Shown in pieces: positions 1 to 8,650 of a DNA stretch of 10,159 nt (position 1 is its first letter; each line of letters starts with the position of its first letter). The stretch comes from Dictyocoela muelleri (lineage: Eukaryota > Microsporidia). The stretch is taken from positions 1 through 10,159 of the forward strand of contig SDVU01000840.1 in NCBI GenBank assembly GCA_016256075.1, read 5' to 3'. The position numbers and the translations under genes were made by a program. The notes under the pieces were generated by a model, which was not told where the DNA came from, ran no database searches, and saw nothing but the letters and a program-made list of their open reading frames with translations.

Positions 1-83
1 CTTTATTGATATAAATATTTCATCATTCGACTATGTAGAAATATTATATAAATCGTGAATAAGTATTTTATTATTTTTTTCTT

Positions 84-129
84 AAGGCTGTAAAACTGCC
101 CACATAAATGTGGGTAGTTTTACAGCCTT
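84..129. repeat. Compact near-perfect hairpin (22-bp arms, 2-bp loop)
   Basis: Two 22-bp arms (84-105 and 108-129) are reverse complements with one mismatch and are separated by AA. The arm begins AAGGCTGTAAAACTGCCC. It could form a stable RNA or DNA stem-loop. The core GGCTGTAAAACTGCCC resembles the motif GGCCGTAAAAACGCC that builds the ends of the transposon starting at 9497, so this may be a residue of an element end. That link is inference. No gene adjoins it, so there is no reason to call it a terminator. Confidence 0.75.
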
Positions 130-410
130 GCTTCAGATTGGTAATAAAATAAAAAACGATCAGCCTACTCTGAATAGCTTTAGTTTATGGAGTCTTAGAT
201 TATAAAATCTCACGCCGTTGAGGTTTTCAGCCGCAGAGTTTTTTGAAAAAAATTAAAAAAAAATTCTTTTTGGTGTGGAAAAAAATATATTTTTATGATA
301 CGTGGTAATAAGATTTTTTTATAGTTATTTATAGGAAGTGTGATTTTATGGGGGATTTATTTGTCGTTTTTTACTTTTTTTCCGTTTTTACAAAAAAAAT
401 CGTCTAAAAT

Positions 411-480
411 GGTTTTCCGTAAAAAGGCCAAAGGTATTTTTGCGAATGAAAATTTTGTGATATTCTCGAAAAAAAATGCC
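411..480 (+). repeat. Left terminal inverted repeat of the 411-1154 element
   Basis: The outer part reads CCGTAAAAAGGCC (417-429), AAA, then GGTATTTTTGCG (433-444), which is a decayed palindrome. A further motif copy ends in ATGCC at 480. It pairs with 1086-1154. Confidence 0.65.
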
Positions 481-1085
481 AAAAATATATTAAAGAAATC
501 AAATCTCAGAACTTCAGAAGAAAATTAATATGAAAAAACTTTATATAAAAATATAGTTATTAATCAAGAAACTTTATTTCGCGGAGATGTAACCAGCAGA
601 ACTGTTTCGGTTGGGTTCATAATAATTATGATCATGACAATTTTTTTCTAAAAAAAACTTATTGATTGGAAAAAGAATAAAATTGCTAAAAGTAATTTAT
701 GAAGTAAAATAAAATTTTCTTCAAATTATTTCATATACCGGTTCTGTTTTCTTTAAAAAAACTTAATGAAAATATTTTATAAAATTTATCTAATATATAA
801 ATTAAGAGATTGTACGTCGTAATTAAAAAAGAAAACAAAGAATATCTTCTAATAGGTACTCTTATACACGAAAAAATAAAAATAAACGGTCATGTTAAAT
901 ACGTAATTATAATAATTACTACAACTTACCTCCATTAGAAATAATTAGAATATTTTTAAGTTTTAGAAATAAATATAAATCTATATTGAAATAAATATAT
1001 TAAAATTTTTTAATTATTTTTATTTTTTTTAAAAATTTTAATTATTTTTTATTAAATTTTACCTGATTTCTTATAATATTTTTTT

Positions 1086-1154
1086 GGTATTTTTTCAGAA
1101 AAATCGCAAATTTTTCATTCGCAAAAATGCTTTTGACATTTTTTACGGAAAGCC
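1086..1154 (-). repeat. Right terminal inverted repeat of the 411-1154 element
   Basis: The reverse complement reads CTTTCCGTAAAAAATGTC, then AAAAGCATTTTTGCGAATG, and aligns with 412-480 with scattered substitutions. It marks the inner and outer limits of the non-autonomous element. Confidence 0.65.
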
Positions 1155-1379
1155 ACTATAAAAGGTTATTATTAAACCTATCATAAAAATAAATTTTTTA
1201 ATTAATCTCTACGGAAGATTACCGCTACGGCCATGACATGAAATGTCTAATTTCGATAATAAATTCGAAATTATGTAAAAAAATAAGGTAAAATCGTTAA
1301 CTGGAGAAAAGTTAATCTTGGTTTATTATTATTTTTAATCTGAAAATATTTATAATTGTTAACATATTATATATTACAT

Positions 1380-1827
1380 GCTGACAACATCCATAGCTGA
1401 TAACCCGGAGAGTTTTTTCCTACCATAGTCTTATGACCTTTGGTTCTTGATGTTCCAATAATACGTCACTTCCTAAGCTACCCAGAAGCCCAGCCGTATA
1501 CGCGATTTTCGTTTTATCAATGACTCAGCAGGATACAGGTAATTAGAGGCTTTTTCATGATATTTTATTTATCACTACTTTTTGCCGAGATGCGTCGCCG
1601 CACTCATCTCCACACCTAGGAGAGTCCCTTCTGCCTTATTGTCATATTAGACCAAGTCTTAATCAGCTATACCACACTGGAACAACTGTATATTAATATT
1701 ATATTTCTATAGTTTTTTGACCGCTTAATGTCATTCCCTCATTATTTATTAAGAGTGACGTCAGCGGGATTCATACCACGATACTTAAATTTTACATTCA
1801 AGAGTGTTAACCACTGAGATATCTGGC
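1380..1827 (-). mobile_element. tRNA-derived SINE, copy 1
   Basis: Read on the minus strand, the element starts at 1827 with a tRNA-like head of about 75 nt. It has a box A-like segment (ATCTCAGTGG, about 1811-1822) and a box B-like segment (GGTATGAATCC, 1767-1777), as expected for an internal RNA polymerase III promoter. A body of about 370 bp unrelated to tRNA follows. The same body occurs at 5716-6123 (plus) and 6882-7315 (minus), which shows it is a dispersed repeat and not a tRNA gene. It ends near 1380 at GTTGTCAGC on the minus strand. No open reading frame, no clear target-site duplication and no obvious poly-A tail are seen, so this is an old copy. I do not recognise a named SINE family. 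Confidence 0.75.
1767..1822 (-). promoter_or_regulatory. Internal Pol III promoter boxes A and B of SINE copy 1
   Basis: Box A-like ATCTCAGTGG lies upstream of box B-like GGTATGAATCC on the minus strand. Box B departs from the GGTTCGANTCC consensus at one key stretch (TATGA for TTCGA), so this copy is probably weak or dead. Confidence 0.55.
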
Positions 1828-1976
1828 TTGAAAAAATGCTGGAATTAATTAAAGTAATCAATTAGATTTTTATAATATTTTTTTTGATTTTTTATTGAAT
1901 AAAAAAAACAAAGGTATTTGAACCCGGGTTGAATTTTTCCTTTGAAGCCATTGCGGGTAGAATTTTGCACCTGATT

Positions 1977-2017
1977 CAAATATTTTACGAAATTATTGAT
2001 ACATTTTCGAATATTTA
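1977..2017 (+). repeat. Left arm of a 41-bp inverted repeat
   Basis: This block is the reverse complement of 2637-2677 with 39 of 41 positions matching. The shared core includes TATTTTACGAAATTATTGA. The match ends abruptly on both sides, and the 619 bp between the arms show no further symmetry and no reading frame. It may mark the ends, or sub-terminal parts, of a non-autonomous DNA element, but no target-site duplication is visible. Confidence 0.8.
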
Positions 2018-2636
2018 ACACAATAAATCCCACAAATAATACCTAGGAATCACGAAAACGTTGAAATGTCTGCACTTTCAGTTCAGCAGAGATATTTTAT
2101 GCGAGAAGATAATAAATAAAACATACGTTATGAAAAATTTCAGAATAAACACCAATACTTTTCGATTTTAAATATTATTAAGTTACATAAAATTTTAATC
2201 TTATTTAAATCCGAAAGGATATTTTAGTTTAGGTACTAAATCGTTTTCAGACTACCATATAATTGGAATGAAAAAAAAACTATACAAAATACTAATATAC
2301 TTATATTTATAAAGTTCAATAAAAATATCACTTTTTTGTAAAAAAATTGCTTAGATATTTATACTTTTTCTACTTACCAAATTAGGGGAAAAAATTAAAA
2401 AAACCAATCCAGAATTATAAAATACAAAAGATCGGTTATCAATAATTTTCGTGTTTATTGTCATCATGAATTATATTGTGGATTAAAAGGGTTCAATACC
2501 AGAATTTATCTTGCAATTCTTCATAGTATATTTCGAATTTTTTAACAAAGAGAAAAATTGATAAGGAACGGGGTAGTACCGAAATTTCATTTGATCTGAT
2601 ATTTTTAGGTGTTTTTTAGGAGAGCCTATTTTTGTA
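2018..2636. other. AT-rich spacer between the 41-bp inverted arms, no gene seen
   Basis: No coding frame, tRNA, or recognisable repeat was found here. If the flanking arms are element ends, this would be the interior of a non-autonomous element of about 700 bp. Confidence 0.5.
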
Positions 2637-2677
2637 TAAATATTTGAAAATGTATCAATAATTTCGTAAAATATTTT
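2637..2677 (-). repeat. Right arm of a 41-bp inverted repeat
   Basis: This is the partner of 1977-2017 (39 of 41 identical as reverse complements). It lies only about 20 bp upstream of the 22-bp-unit array at 2696-2850. Confidence 0.8.
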
Positions 2678-2695
2678 AACACTCCGGTTAATCGA

Positions 2696-2850
2696 GTCTA
2701 TAACTCTGGAAACTGTTTTTATAACTTTTAAAAAATAGGTCTATAACACTGAGAAAATATGTCTATAACTCTAGGAAAATTTGTCTATAACTTTGAGAGA
2801 AGGGGGTTTAACTTCGGGGTAAGGAGTTATAACTATGAAAAACCCTGCAA
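2696..2850 (+). repeat. Minisatellite of about 22-bp units, solo arm of the palindrome family
   Basis: Six to seven diverged units of the type GTCTATAACTCTGGAAAAT run in tandem. The same unit, in the same orientation, builds the right outer arm of the large palindrome (8983-9310), and its reverse complement builds the left arm (7857-8264). The two blocks also share their edges. Both are preceded by TTAATCGA, and both end in ATAACTATRAAAAACYCTG. It therefore looks like a short, isolated copy of one palindrome arm and not an independent microsatellite. Confidence 0.7.
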
Positions 2851-2941
2851 TTGAAATTATTTAAACTTTAAAATTAATATAAAAAACCCAATTAAATTTT
2901 TCAATGAAAAATTTACTCGGTCACTTTTATTTTTTTTATTT

Positions 2942-3019
2942 ACATTCACTGATTTTCTCTTTTAATTCATTAATGTTTTTTTTTAATTTTACTTTAAAAC
3001 ATTACGGTCAGTTTTATTT
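2942..3019 (+). repeat. 78-bp direct repeat, left copy flanking the MULE
   Basis: This block matches 4714-4792 in the same orientation, with about 71 of 78 positions identical and one 1-base gap. Shared blocks include TTTTAATTCATTAATG and a run of nine T. It ends four bases before the transposon's left end. A shorter piece of its 3' part (CGGTCACTTTTATTT) also occurs just upstream near 2918, hinting that a tandem array was already present. Confidence 0.8.
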
Positions 3020-3023
3020 GGCT

Positions 3024-3104
3024 GGGCGGTTTTTCGCCAATGGGCGAAATACCGCCTTTTTCGCCCAGGAAAATAATTTATTACAAAAGCGGTATTTCGC
3101 TCGG
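3024..3104 (+). repeat. MULE left terminal inverted repeat
   Basis: This end opens with an internal palindrome, GGGCGGTTTTTCGCC followed by GGGCGAAATACCGCC. Two further copies of the motif follow (TTCGCCC near 3059, GCGGTATTTCGC near 3089). The repeated motif is a good candidate for the transposase binding site. Confidence 0.85.
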
Positions 3105-3151
3105 AATTCTTGTTTTTTTGAGTAAATTAAAAAATGTAATTACAAGTCCCT

Positions 3152-4465
3152 ATGTTAAATAATTTTACACGCACGAAGAGTATAAGAAATAAGGAAATTA
3201 TTATATATAAAAATTATATACATAATTATCATTCGATTAATAAAGGGATTGAACGATATAGATGCAAAAAAGAACATGTAAATGATGTGTATTTATTAAA
3301 GATGAGCAAATTTTTAAATTTATTGAACATAATCATCTAGAAAACGAGGAAGACTGTTTGAAAATTCTAAAAAAAAAAGAAATTTACCTAAAAGGTGATA
3401 CCACTAATGAGAATCCAAATGTCATTATAAATAAATTATGATTAACAGATGATAAAGATAAGATTATTATTGATAAAATGCCCAAAATAAAAATATAGCT
3501 GATACAATAACGAGAAAGCGAAATAAAATTCTTGGTTATACTCGTTAAATATTAAATGATATCCACGAATCTATGAAAATAGATGGAAAAAAACGTAAAT
3601 TTTTAGTACTTGATACTGGTTTAGTTGATAATGATATAATAATAATATTTTTATCACAATTTAAAAAAGATTTATTCAAATAATGTTCAGTAATATTAAT
3701 CGACGGAACTTTTAAATCAGCACCATCAAATTTTTTCCAATTATTAACAATACATACTATATTTCTAAGCAAATCATGGTCCGATTGCTATATTCTTTTG
3801 AAAAATAAATTAGAAATATCATATTTCAATGCACTATCATTTATTAAAGATTATTATTATTTTTCACCAGAATTGATTGTTATGGATTTTGAGAAAGGTC
3901 TTGGAAATGCAGTGAGCCAAATATTCAATTCTAAAATTCAGTTTTGTAATTTTCACTTTGGCCAATCTATATGGCGTAGATTGCAAAATTTGGGTTTAAG
4001 CTCCGTATATAAAAATGATGAGATGTTTAAATTAATGATAAAACAATTATTATGCATAGCATTTTTCCCAGATGAAAAAATTTCAGCAAGGTATCATTAT
4101 ATAAAAGACAAATTTTAGGAAGATTTAACTATGATAATTTAGTTCATTTTTTTAATTATTTCGAATGAACATATATTGTATATTTTGATATTGATAACAT
4201 TTATATAAATCCTACTTTTCATTTTTCGCAGTGGGGTGTATATCACTCAGTACTAAATTCATTTCCTCGAACAAATAATTACATTGAAGGATTCCATAGG
4301 TCACTAAATCAATTAATAAGAATTAAATCCCTAAATTTTGCTTATTTTGTTGATAAAATTTTATCTTTAAAGGAAACAGATGAAATTTAATTGATTCAAT
4401 TTATAAATGGTAAAATATCTTGGAAAACAAGAAATTATGAAAGGGAATATAAATTAAAATCATAA
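3152..4465 (+). pseudogene. MULE transposase (FLYWCH + MULE/DDE domain), degraded
   Basis: The product would cut and paste the element in the nucleus. The first frame, from ATG 3152, holds a FLYWCH-like finger: YRCK at residues 36-39, then EHNH in the next frame. The second zinc ligand is lost, with Val43 where C-x4-C expects Cys. The catalytic core shows the three MULE signatures in order: DGTFK (Asp codon 3702-3704), MDFEK (Asp codon 3885-3887) followed by CNFHFGQ, and NNYIEGFHR (Glu codon 4286-4288). This is the family's D-D-E triad. The reading frame changes near 3300, near 3488 and between 4118 and 4150, and in-frame stops lie at 3439, 3546, 3681, 4116, 4166 and 4388. The last stop at 4463 is probably the natural end. 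At about 435 codons it is short but otherwise near complete. It certainly cannot make an active enzyme. Confidence 0.85.
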
Positions 4466-4628
4466 TAAAATCTCTATAGAATTTATCAACACCTCAATAT
4501 TTGAAAATTTTATCAATGGTGTTGAAATTTCATTTCGAATAAAAAAAAATTTAACTTATATTTTTTAAAATTTATTTAAAGAATATAATTAAATAAAATT
4601 TTCTATTATTTTTGATCAAAAATAAATT

Positions 4629-4709
4629 CCGGGCGAAATAACATTTTTGCAATAAATTATTTTCTTGGGCGAAATGTGCGTTATTTCGCCCATGGGCGAA
4701 ATAACGCCC
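4629..4709 (-). repeat. MULE right terminal inverted repeat
   Basis: The reverse complement reads GGGCGTTATTTCGCCC and then ATGGGCGAAATAACGC, aligning gap-free with 3024-3104. As at the other end, the outermost 30 bp form a near-perfect palindrome and further motif copies follow inward. Confidence 0.85.
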
Positions 4710-4713
4710 AACG

Positions 4714-4792
4714 ACATTCACGAATCTTCCCTTTTAATTCATTAATGTTTTTTTTTGAATTTTACTTTAAAAAATTAGGGTCACTTTTATTT
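4714..4792 (+). repeat. 78-bp direct repeat, right copy flanking the MULE
   Basis: This is the partner of 2942-3019. It begins four bases after the transposon's last base. It shares the TTTTAATTCATTAATG block and ends in TCACTTTTATTT. Confidence 0.8.
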
Positions 4793-5715
4793 CTGAGGGT
4801 CTTAATAAATTGACATATAAATATTTTTGAAAAAAAATAAATGTTGATAAAACAATAATAAAATCCCCTTTATATAATTTTTTTTATGCCCGATCATTTT
4901 TATTGCCCGTCACTTTTCGTGCCAACATCGTACACCTCAACAATTTTTCTATTCCCACTTTCTATTTTTTTATATTTTTTATATTTTTTATATTTTTAAT
5001 ACCCCTATATTCAAATACCGATTCAATGGCACGTACACTAATTTCATATATACTTTTTAGTTGTTCAATATTAGTTATTTGAGTCCATTTATAAAAAATG
5101 AGTATACATATTTCCATTGGTGTCTTGAAATATAAGAAAATAGAACATTATTGAATTTAAGCAGAATTATTTCGCACTTATAACTAGTGCATACATAGAT
5201 AAAGACAACATTAGTCTTCTTTTTTTCAAATGCGCCGGTATGCTGCATTTATTACAAGTTTTATAGAACGACAAAGTCATTTTTCTACGCAAAATTCGTA
5301 AAGATCATGTGAGTTAGAAAGTTTATAATGTAGTTCTGAGAGTATTTTCATAAATTATATTCTCTATTTTTCAAAAAGCGAGATTCCTATATCTGATTTT
5401 TACCGATTTTTTTAGATAATTTTTTTATAAAAATTATATAAAAATTAGATAAAAATTTGGTATTGTTTAATTATAAAATATTAGAAAATGCCCGAATTTA
5501 GAAAAAAATACATTTAGAGATTATTTACATAAATTTTTATTCTCACTATTGCTCTTTTAAAAAATTTTGCAATTATAAAGATTGTTTGATAATAAAATTT
5601 TTTTTAAAAAATTTAAATATTTTAATCTAATTTTAAATACTATTATTATATTTTTAGGATCTATAAATATGATTTAAGTTGCTTTTGTTTAAAAAAATAT
5701 TCATGATTTAAATGT
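4793..5715. other. AT-rich stretch without recognisable gene or repeat
   Basis: No reading frame of useful length, tRNA-like fold or dispersed repeat was recognised. It contains short low-complexity runs, such as repeated TATTTTT near 4970-5000 and A/T-only tracts near 5400-5650. Confidence 0.5.
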
Positions 5716-6123
5716 GCCCGATAACTCGTAGCTGAAGGCTTTTTAATGTACCATTAAAGTATTTGTTATAAATATTTTGGTTTTCTCTTTAATAAATAAT
5801 GAAGGAATGACATTTAGCGATTAAAAACTATAGAAATATAATATTAATATACCGTTGTTTCTGTCTCTTAGCTGATTAAAACTTAGTCTAATATGACATG
5901 AAGCAGATGTTACTCTCATAGGTGTAGAGATGGTGCGGCAACGCATCTGGGGAATATAAGCAGTGAAAAATGAATTTTGAGGAAAAGCCACTAATTACCT
6001 GTATTCTTCCGAGTCATTTATACAACAAAAATCACATATACAGCTGAAACACTGGATAGCTTAGTGTGACGTATATTGGAACACCAAGAACAAAAAGTCC
6101 TAAATTAAAGTTGTAGCTCTCCG
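5716..6123 (+). mobile_element. tRNA-derived SINE, copy 2
   Basis: The body is the reverse complement of copy 1. Landmarks are ATGACATTTAGCGATTAAAA (from 5808), CTATAGAAATATAATATTAA (5829 on), the ATTACCTGTATTCTTCCGAG block (5994 on), and GGAACACCAAGAACAAA near 6078. The tRNA-like head at 5716 (GCCCGATAACTCG) is heavily eroded and box B is no longer recognisable, so this copy is probably unable to be transcribed by Pol III. The end near GCTCTCCG (6123) is shorter than in copies 1 and 3. Confidence 0.7.
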
Positions 6124-6643
6124 TTTTGGAATCTTTGTATTCAATTAACATGTAATTAGCGCGTATTCTCAAAATAACTATTTCTCAAAATACTCATTTT
6201 TTTAAAAAAAGGACATCCATTAAAAAATAAAACTGAATCGTTAAATACCCAGTTTAATTGCACCCTGTAACACCTCGAACAGCTCTTCTAAAGAAATTAA
6301 CTCGATTCATAAAAATATCAAAGCCTTCTATTTTTTTATTTTCTAGATATATTTTTTATTCTTTCTAAATTTCCATTAACAATCGATCTTTTTAATAAAT
6401 TTCACTAAAAATTTGAATTTTTTCTAAAGTATTTAATATTTCACTATTTAATTGAGCAAACAATAGTCATTACTATTTACTCTAGAGCTCTTATATTGGA
6501 ACATAAAATCATCAATTTGTGCTCTTCATACCATTTTTGTTTATTTACCCATAAAAAAATAATCATTATAGGATGTATTTTTTTTCTGAAAAATTGGTAT
6601 TTAAGAAATAAGCATTTTGAGACATAACCGCAATTTAAATCTA
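6124..6643. other. AT-rich stretch, no supported gene
   Basis: Nothing recognisable was found on either strand. On the minus strand between about 6340 and 6240 there are a few short codon-like runs broken by stops, too short to assign. Confidence 0.45.
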
Positions 6644-6879
6644 AAATGAAAAAAAAAATTAAAAAATTAAAAAATTAAAAAATTAAAAAATTAAAAAATG
6701 AAAAAATTAAAAATGAAAAAATTAAAAAATGAAAAAATGAAAAAATGAAAAAATGAAAAAATTAAAAGAATGAAAAAATGAAAAAATGAAAAAATGAAAA
6801 AATGAAAAAATGAAAAAATGAAAAAATGAAAAAATTAAAAAATTAAAAAATGAAAAAATTAAAAATGAAAAAATGAAAT
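6644..6879. repeat. Simple repeat of 8-bp units (AAAAAATG/AAAAAATT)n
   Basis: There are about 28 near-perfect 8-bp units, mixing AAAAAATT (mostly left) and AAAAAATG (mostly centre and right), with occasional 7-bp units. The array stops two bases before the 3' end of the minus-strand SINE at 6882. It may have grown from that SINE's tail, read as TTTTTTCA repeats on the SINE strand. Confidence 0.9.
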
Positions 6880-6881
6880 AC

Positions 6882-7315
6882 CGACAACATATATAGCGGT
6901 CATCTCAGATAATAGCCTTGTACAATAGCCTTTATATATTTGGTTCTTGATGTTCCTATAATACGTCGCTTCTTAAGCTAACCATAAGACCGGCCGTATG
7001 CAATCTTCTTTCTATCAATGACTCAGCAAGATACGGTAACTAGTGGATTTCCAAGAATTTTTTTTCACAACTTATTTTGCCGAGATGTGTCGCAGAACTC
7101 AGCCTCACAGATAAGAGAGCACCTTCTGATTCATTTTAATATTAGACAATGTCTTACTCAGCTATACCAAACTAAAAAAGCTGTTTAGTGGTACTGCATT
7201 ATATAGTTTTTGACGCTTAATGTCATTATCTCTGTATTTTAAAGAGTGGCGTCAGCAGGTCGAACCTAAATACTTAAATTTGCATTAAAGAGTGTTAACC
7301 ACTGAGCTATATGGT
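6882..7315 (-). mobile_element. tRNA-derived SINE, copy 3 (best preserved head)
   Basis: The minus-strand head from 7315 reads ATATAGCTCAGTGG, an excellent box A. About 45 nt further on, GGTTCGACC is a good box B. The body matches copy 1 throughout, including a TCAATGACTCAGCAAGATAC block (7014-7033) and TGGTTCTTGATGTTCC near 6940 on the plus strand. A possible anticodon loop reads TGC, which would suggest an Ala-type ancestor, but this is weak. Its 3' end abuts the 8-bp simple repeat. Of the three copies this has the most intact internal promoter. Confidence 0.78.
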
Positions 7316-7479
7316 ACCATAATAATATAAGGCTATATTCCAAACTTGAACTTAAAAATATATTTATTGAAAAAAAATAAACATAAAACATAGTTTCTAT
7401 CGAGGCACGTATTTGTAGTGAGCTGAGTAAGGTTGAAAATTGCGATCATTTCATTTATTTTTTTAAATACACGCTTCTT

Positions 7480-7850
7480 TGCATTATTATATTCACCTTC
7501 TTGCTTTATTATATTCACCACCTTGCATTATTATATTTACCACCCTGCATTATTATATTCAACACCTTGCATTATTATATTCACCTCCTTACATTTTTAT
7601 ATTAACATCCTTGCATTATTATATTCCTCTCCTTGCATTATTATACTCCCCTCCTTATTAATATATTCCCCCTTGCATTATTATATTCCCCTTCGTGTAT
7701 TATTATATTCACCTCCATGGTTTATTATTTTTATTTCCCTGCATTTAAATTTTTCCTCCGAGCATTACAGTCCTTTTCTATAGTCCCCTAGTTGCATTAT
7801 TATAGCCCCTTCGTTGCATTATTATAGTCACTTCGCTGCATTACATTGCT
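7480..7850 (+). repeat. Minisatellite of about 22-bp units (GCATTATTATATTCACCTCC type)
   Basis: About 16 diverged units of GCATTATTATATTCACCTCC plus two bases run in tandem. The right-hand units change to GCATTATTATAGTCACTTC. The unit length of about 22 bp makes the array appear as open frames encoding repeated tyrosine/leucine-rich peptides (7433-7783). These are products of the repeat and not genes. The array leads directly into the palindrome's left arm, and one unit reappears beyond the palindrome at 9313-9336. Confidence 0.88.
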
Positions 7851-7856
7851 TTTATT

Positions 7857-8264
7857 ATTTATAGTCCCATTTTTCCAAACTTATAGACCCATTTTTCTAA
7901 AGTTATAGACCCATTTTTCCAAAGTTATAGACCCATTTTTCCAAAGTTATAGATCCATTTTTCTAAAGTTATAGACCCATTTTTCCAAAGTTGTAGACCC
8001 ATTTTTCTAAAGTTATAGACCCATTTTTCCAAAGTTGTAGACCCATTTTTCCAAAGTTATAGACCCATTTTTTCAAAGTTCCAGACTCATTTCTTTCAAA
8101 GTTCCAGACCCATTTCTTTCAAAGTGCTAGACATATTTCTTTCAAAGTTCTAGACCCATTTCTTTCAAAAATATAGACCCAATTCTTTCAATGTTATAAA
8201 CCATTTCATTCAGACTTTTAGACACTTTTTTACAGAGTTATAGACACATATTCCCAGAGTTATA
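7857..8264 (-). repeat. Left outer arm, tandem array of about 22-bp units
   Basis: About 18 units of TTATAGACCCATTTTTCCAA plus AG. The outer ten are very uniform (to about 8060). The inner ones carry a TTTCTTTCAAAG variant. The array is the reverse orientation of 8983-9310. Confidence 0.92.
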
Positions 8265-8304
8265 GATGATCCGAAAATTTTGTATCAATTAATTATTTTT
8301 TAAC

Positions 8305-8622
8305 CCCTATTTTAAACACTGTATTTTTAACCCTGTATTTTTTAACCCTGTATTTTTTTAACTGATATTTTTACCCGTATTTTTTACCCCCTACTTTTAA
8401 CCCCTACTTTTAAACCTTATTTTTTAGCCCTTATTTTTATCTCCTATTTTTAAACCCTTATTTTTAACCTATATTTTCCAACCCATATTTTTTAGCCCTC
8501 ATTTCCCCCCCTTATTTTTTTAGCCCTTTTTAAGCCCTTATTTTTTAGCTCTTATTTTAAAACCATATTTGTCAACTCATATTTTTTTAACCCTTGTTAT
8601 TAACCTTTATTTTTTAATCTTT
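8305..8622 (-). repeat. Left inner arm, array of about 14-16-bp units
   Basis: About 20 irregular units of the type TTTTTAACCCTTATT. It mirrors the right inner arm. The TTTAACCC core superficially resembles telomeric repeat, but the unit length and surroundings do not fit a telomere. Confidence 0.88.
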
Positions 8623-8650
8623 GTCAAAAAATGGATAGAAAAAAGGGGGT

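Larger units (their letters stand above)
411..1154. mobile_element. Non-autonomous DNA transposon (MITE-like) with long inverted ends
   Basis: The left end (411-480) and right end (1086-1154) are inverted repeats of about 70 bp, roughly 80 percent alike by eye. Shared blocks include TTTCCGTAAAAA at the outer edge and ATTTTTGCGAATGAAAA further in. The 600-bp interior is AT-rich with no credible reading frame: a 62-codon frame at 340-528 runs across the left end and is low-complexity chance. The ends follow the same plan as the left end of the FLYWCH/Merlin-like element at 9497: CCGTAAAAA..GCC, AAA, a reverse copy, then a third copy about 35 nt further in. It is therefore probably a deletion derivative mobilised by that family. 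I found no clean target-site duplication, so the exact edges are uncertain by several bases. Confidence 0.65.
3024..4709 (+). mobile_element. Mutator-like (MULE) DNA transposon with FLYWCH finger, broken
   Basis: The element is 1686 bp, bounded by 81-bp terminal inverted repeats that align without gaps (68 of 81 identical). Inside lies a degraded transposase reading frame (3152-4465) with a FLYWCH-like finger and the MULE catalytic blocks. MULEs usually make 8-10 bp target duplications. None is visible here: the flanks are TATTTGGCT on the left and AACGACATT on the right. Instead, 78-bp direct repeats lie four bases outside each end. The roughly 16 percent divergence of the ends and the many coding lesions indicate an old, inactive copy. 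Confidence 0.85.

Noticed and set aside
340-528. 62-codon plus-strand open frame
   Set aside because: It crosses the left inverted end of the non-autonomous element, is Lys/Phe-rich low complexity, and shows no domain.
1248-1273. 9-bp inverted repeat TAATTTCGA with 8-nt loop
   Set aside because: It is short and AT-rich enough to arise by chance, with no neighbouring feature to explain.
1845-2033. 62-codon minus-strand open frame
   Set aside because: It overlaps the 41-bp repeat arm, has no recognisable motif, and is a length expected by chance in such AT-rich DNA.
2904-3125. 73-codon plus-strand open frame with Phe-rich sequence
   Set aside because: It reads through the 78-bp direct repeat into the MULE inverted end, so it is not a gene.
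3545-3772. 75-codon minus-strand open frame
   Set aside because: It is a shadow of the MULE transposase, whose catalytic block DGTFK lies on the opposite strand.
6240-6345. Short codon-like runs on the minus strand
   Set aside because: Runs of about 20 codons between stops with no recognisable domain. They cannot be told from chance.
7240-7315. Possible tRNA gene on the minus strand
   Set aside because: Box A and box B are good, but the acceptor ends do not pair and the sequence continues into a dispersed repeat body, so it is a SINE head.
7433-7783. Two overlapping frames encoding Tyr/Leu/His-rich peptide repeats
   Set aside because: They are created by the 22-bp minisatellite. Repeat periodicity, not selection, keeps them open.
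8305-8622. Telomere-like TTTAACCC repeats
   Set aside because: The units are irregular, 14-16 bp long, and mirrored within a palindrome. They are not a telomeric array.
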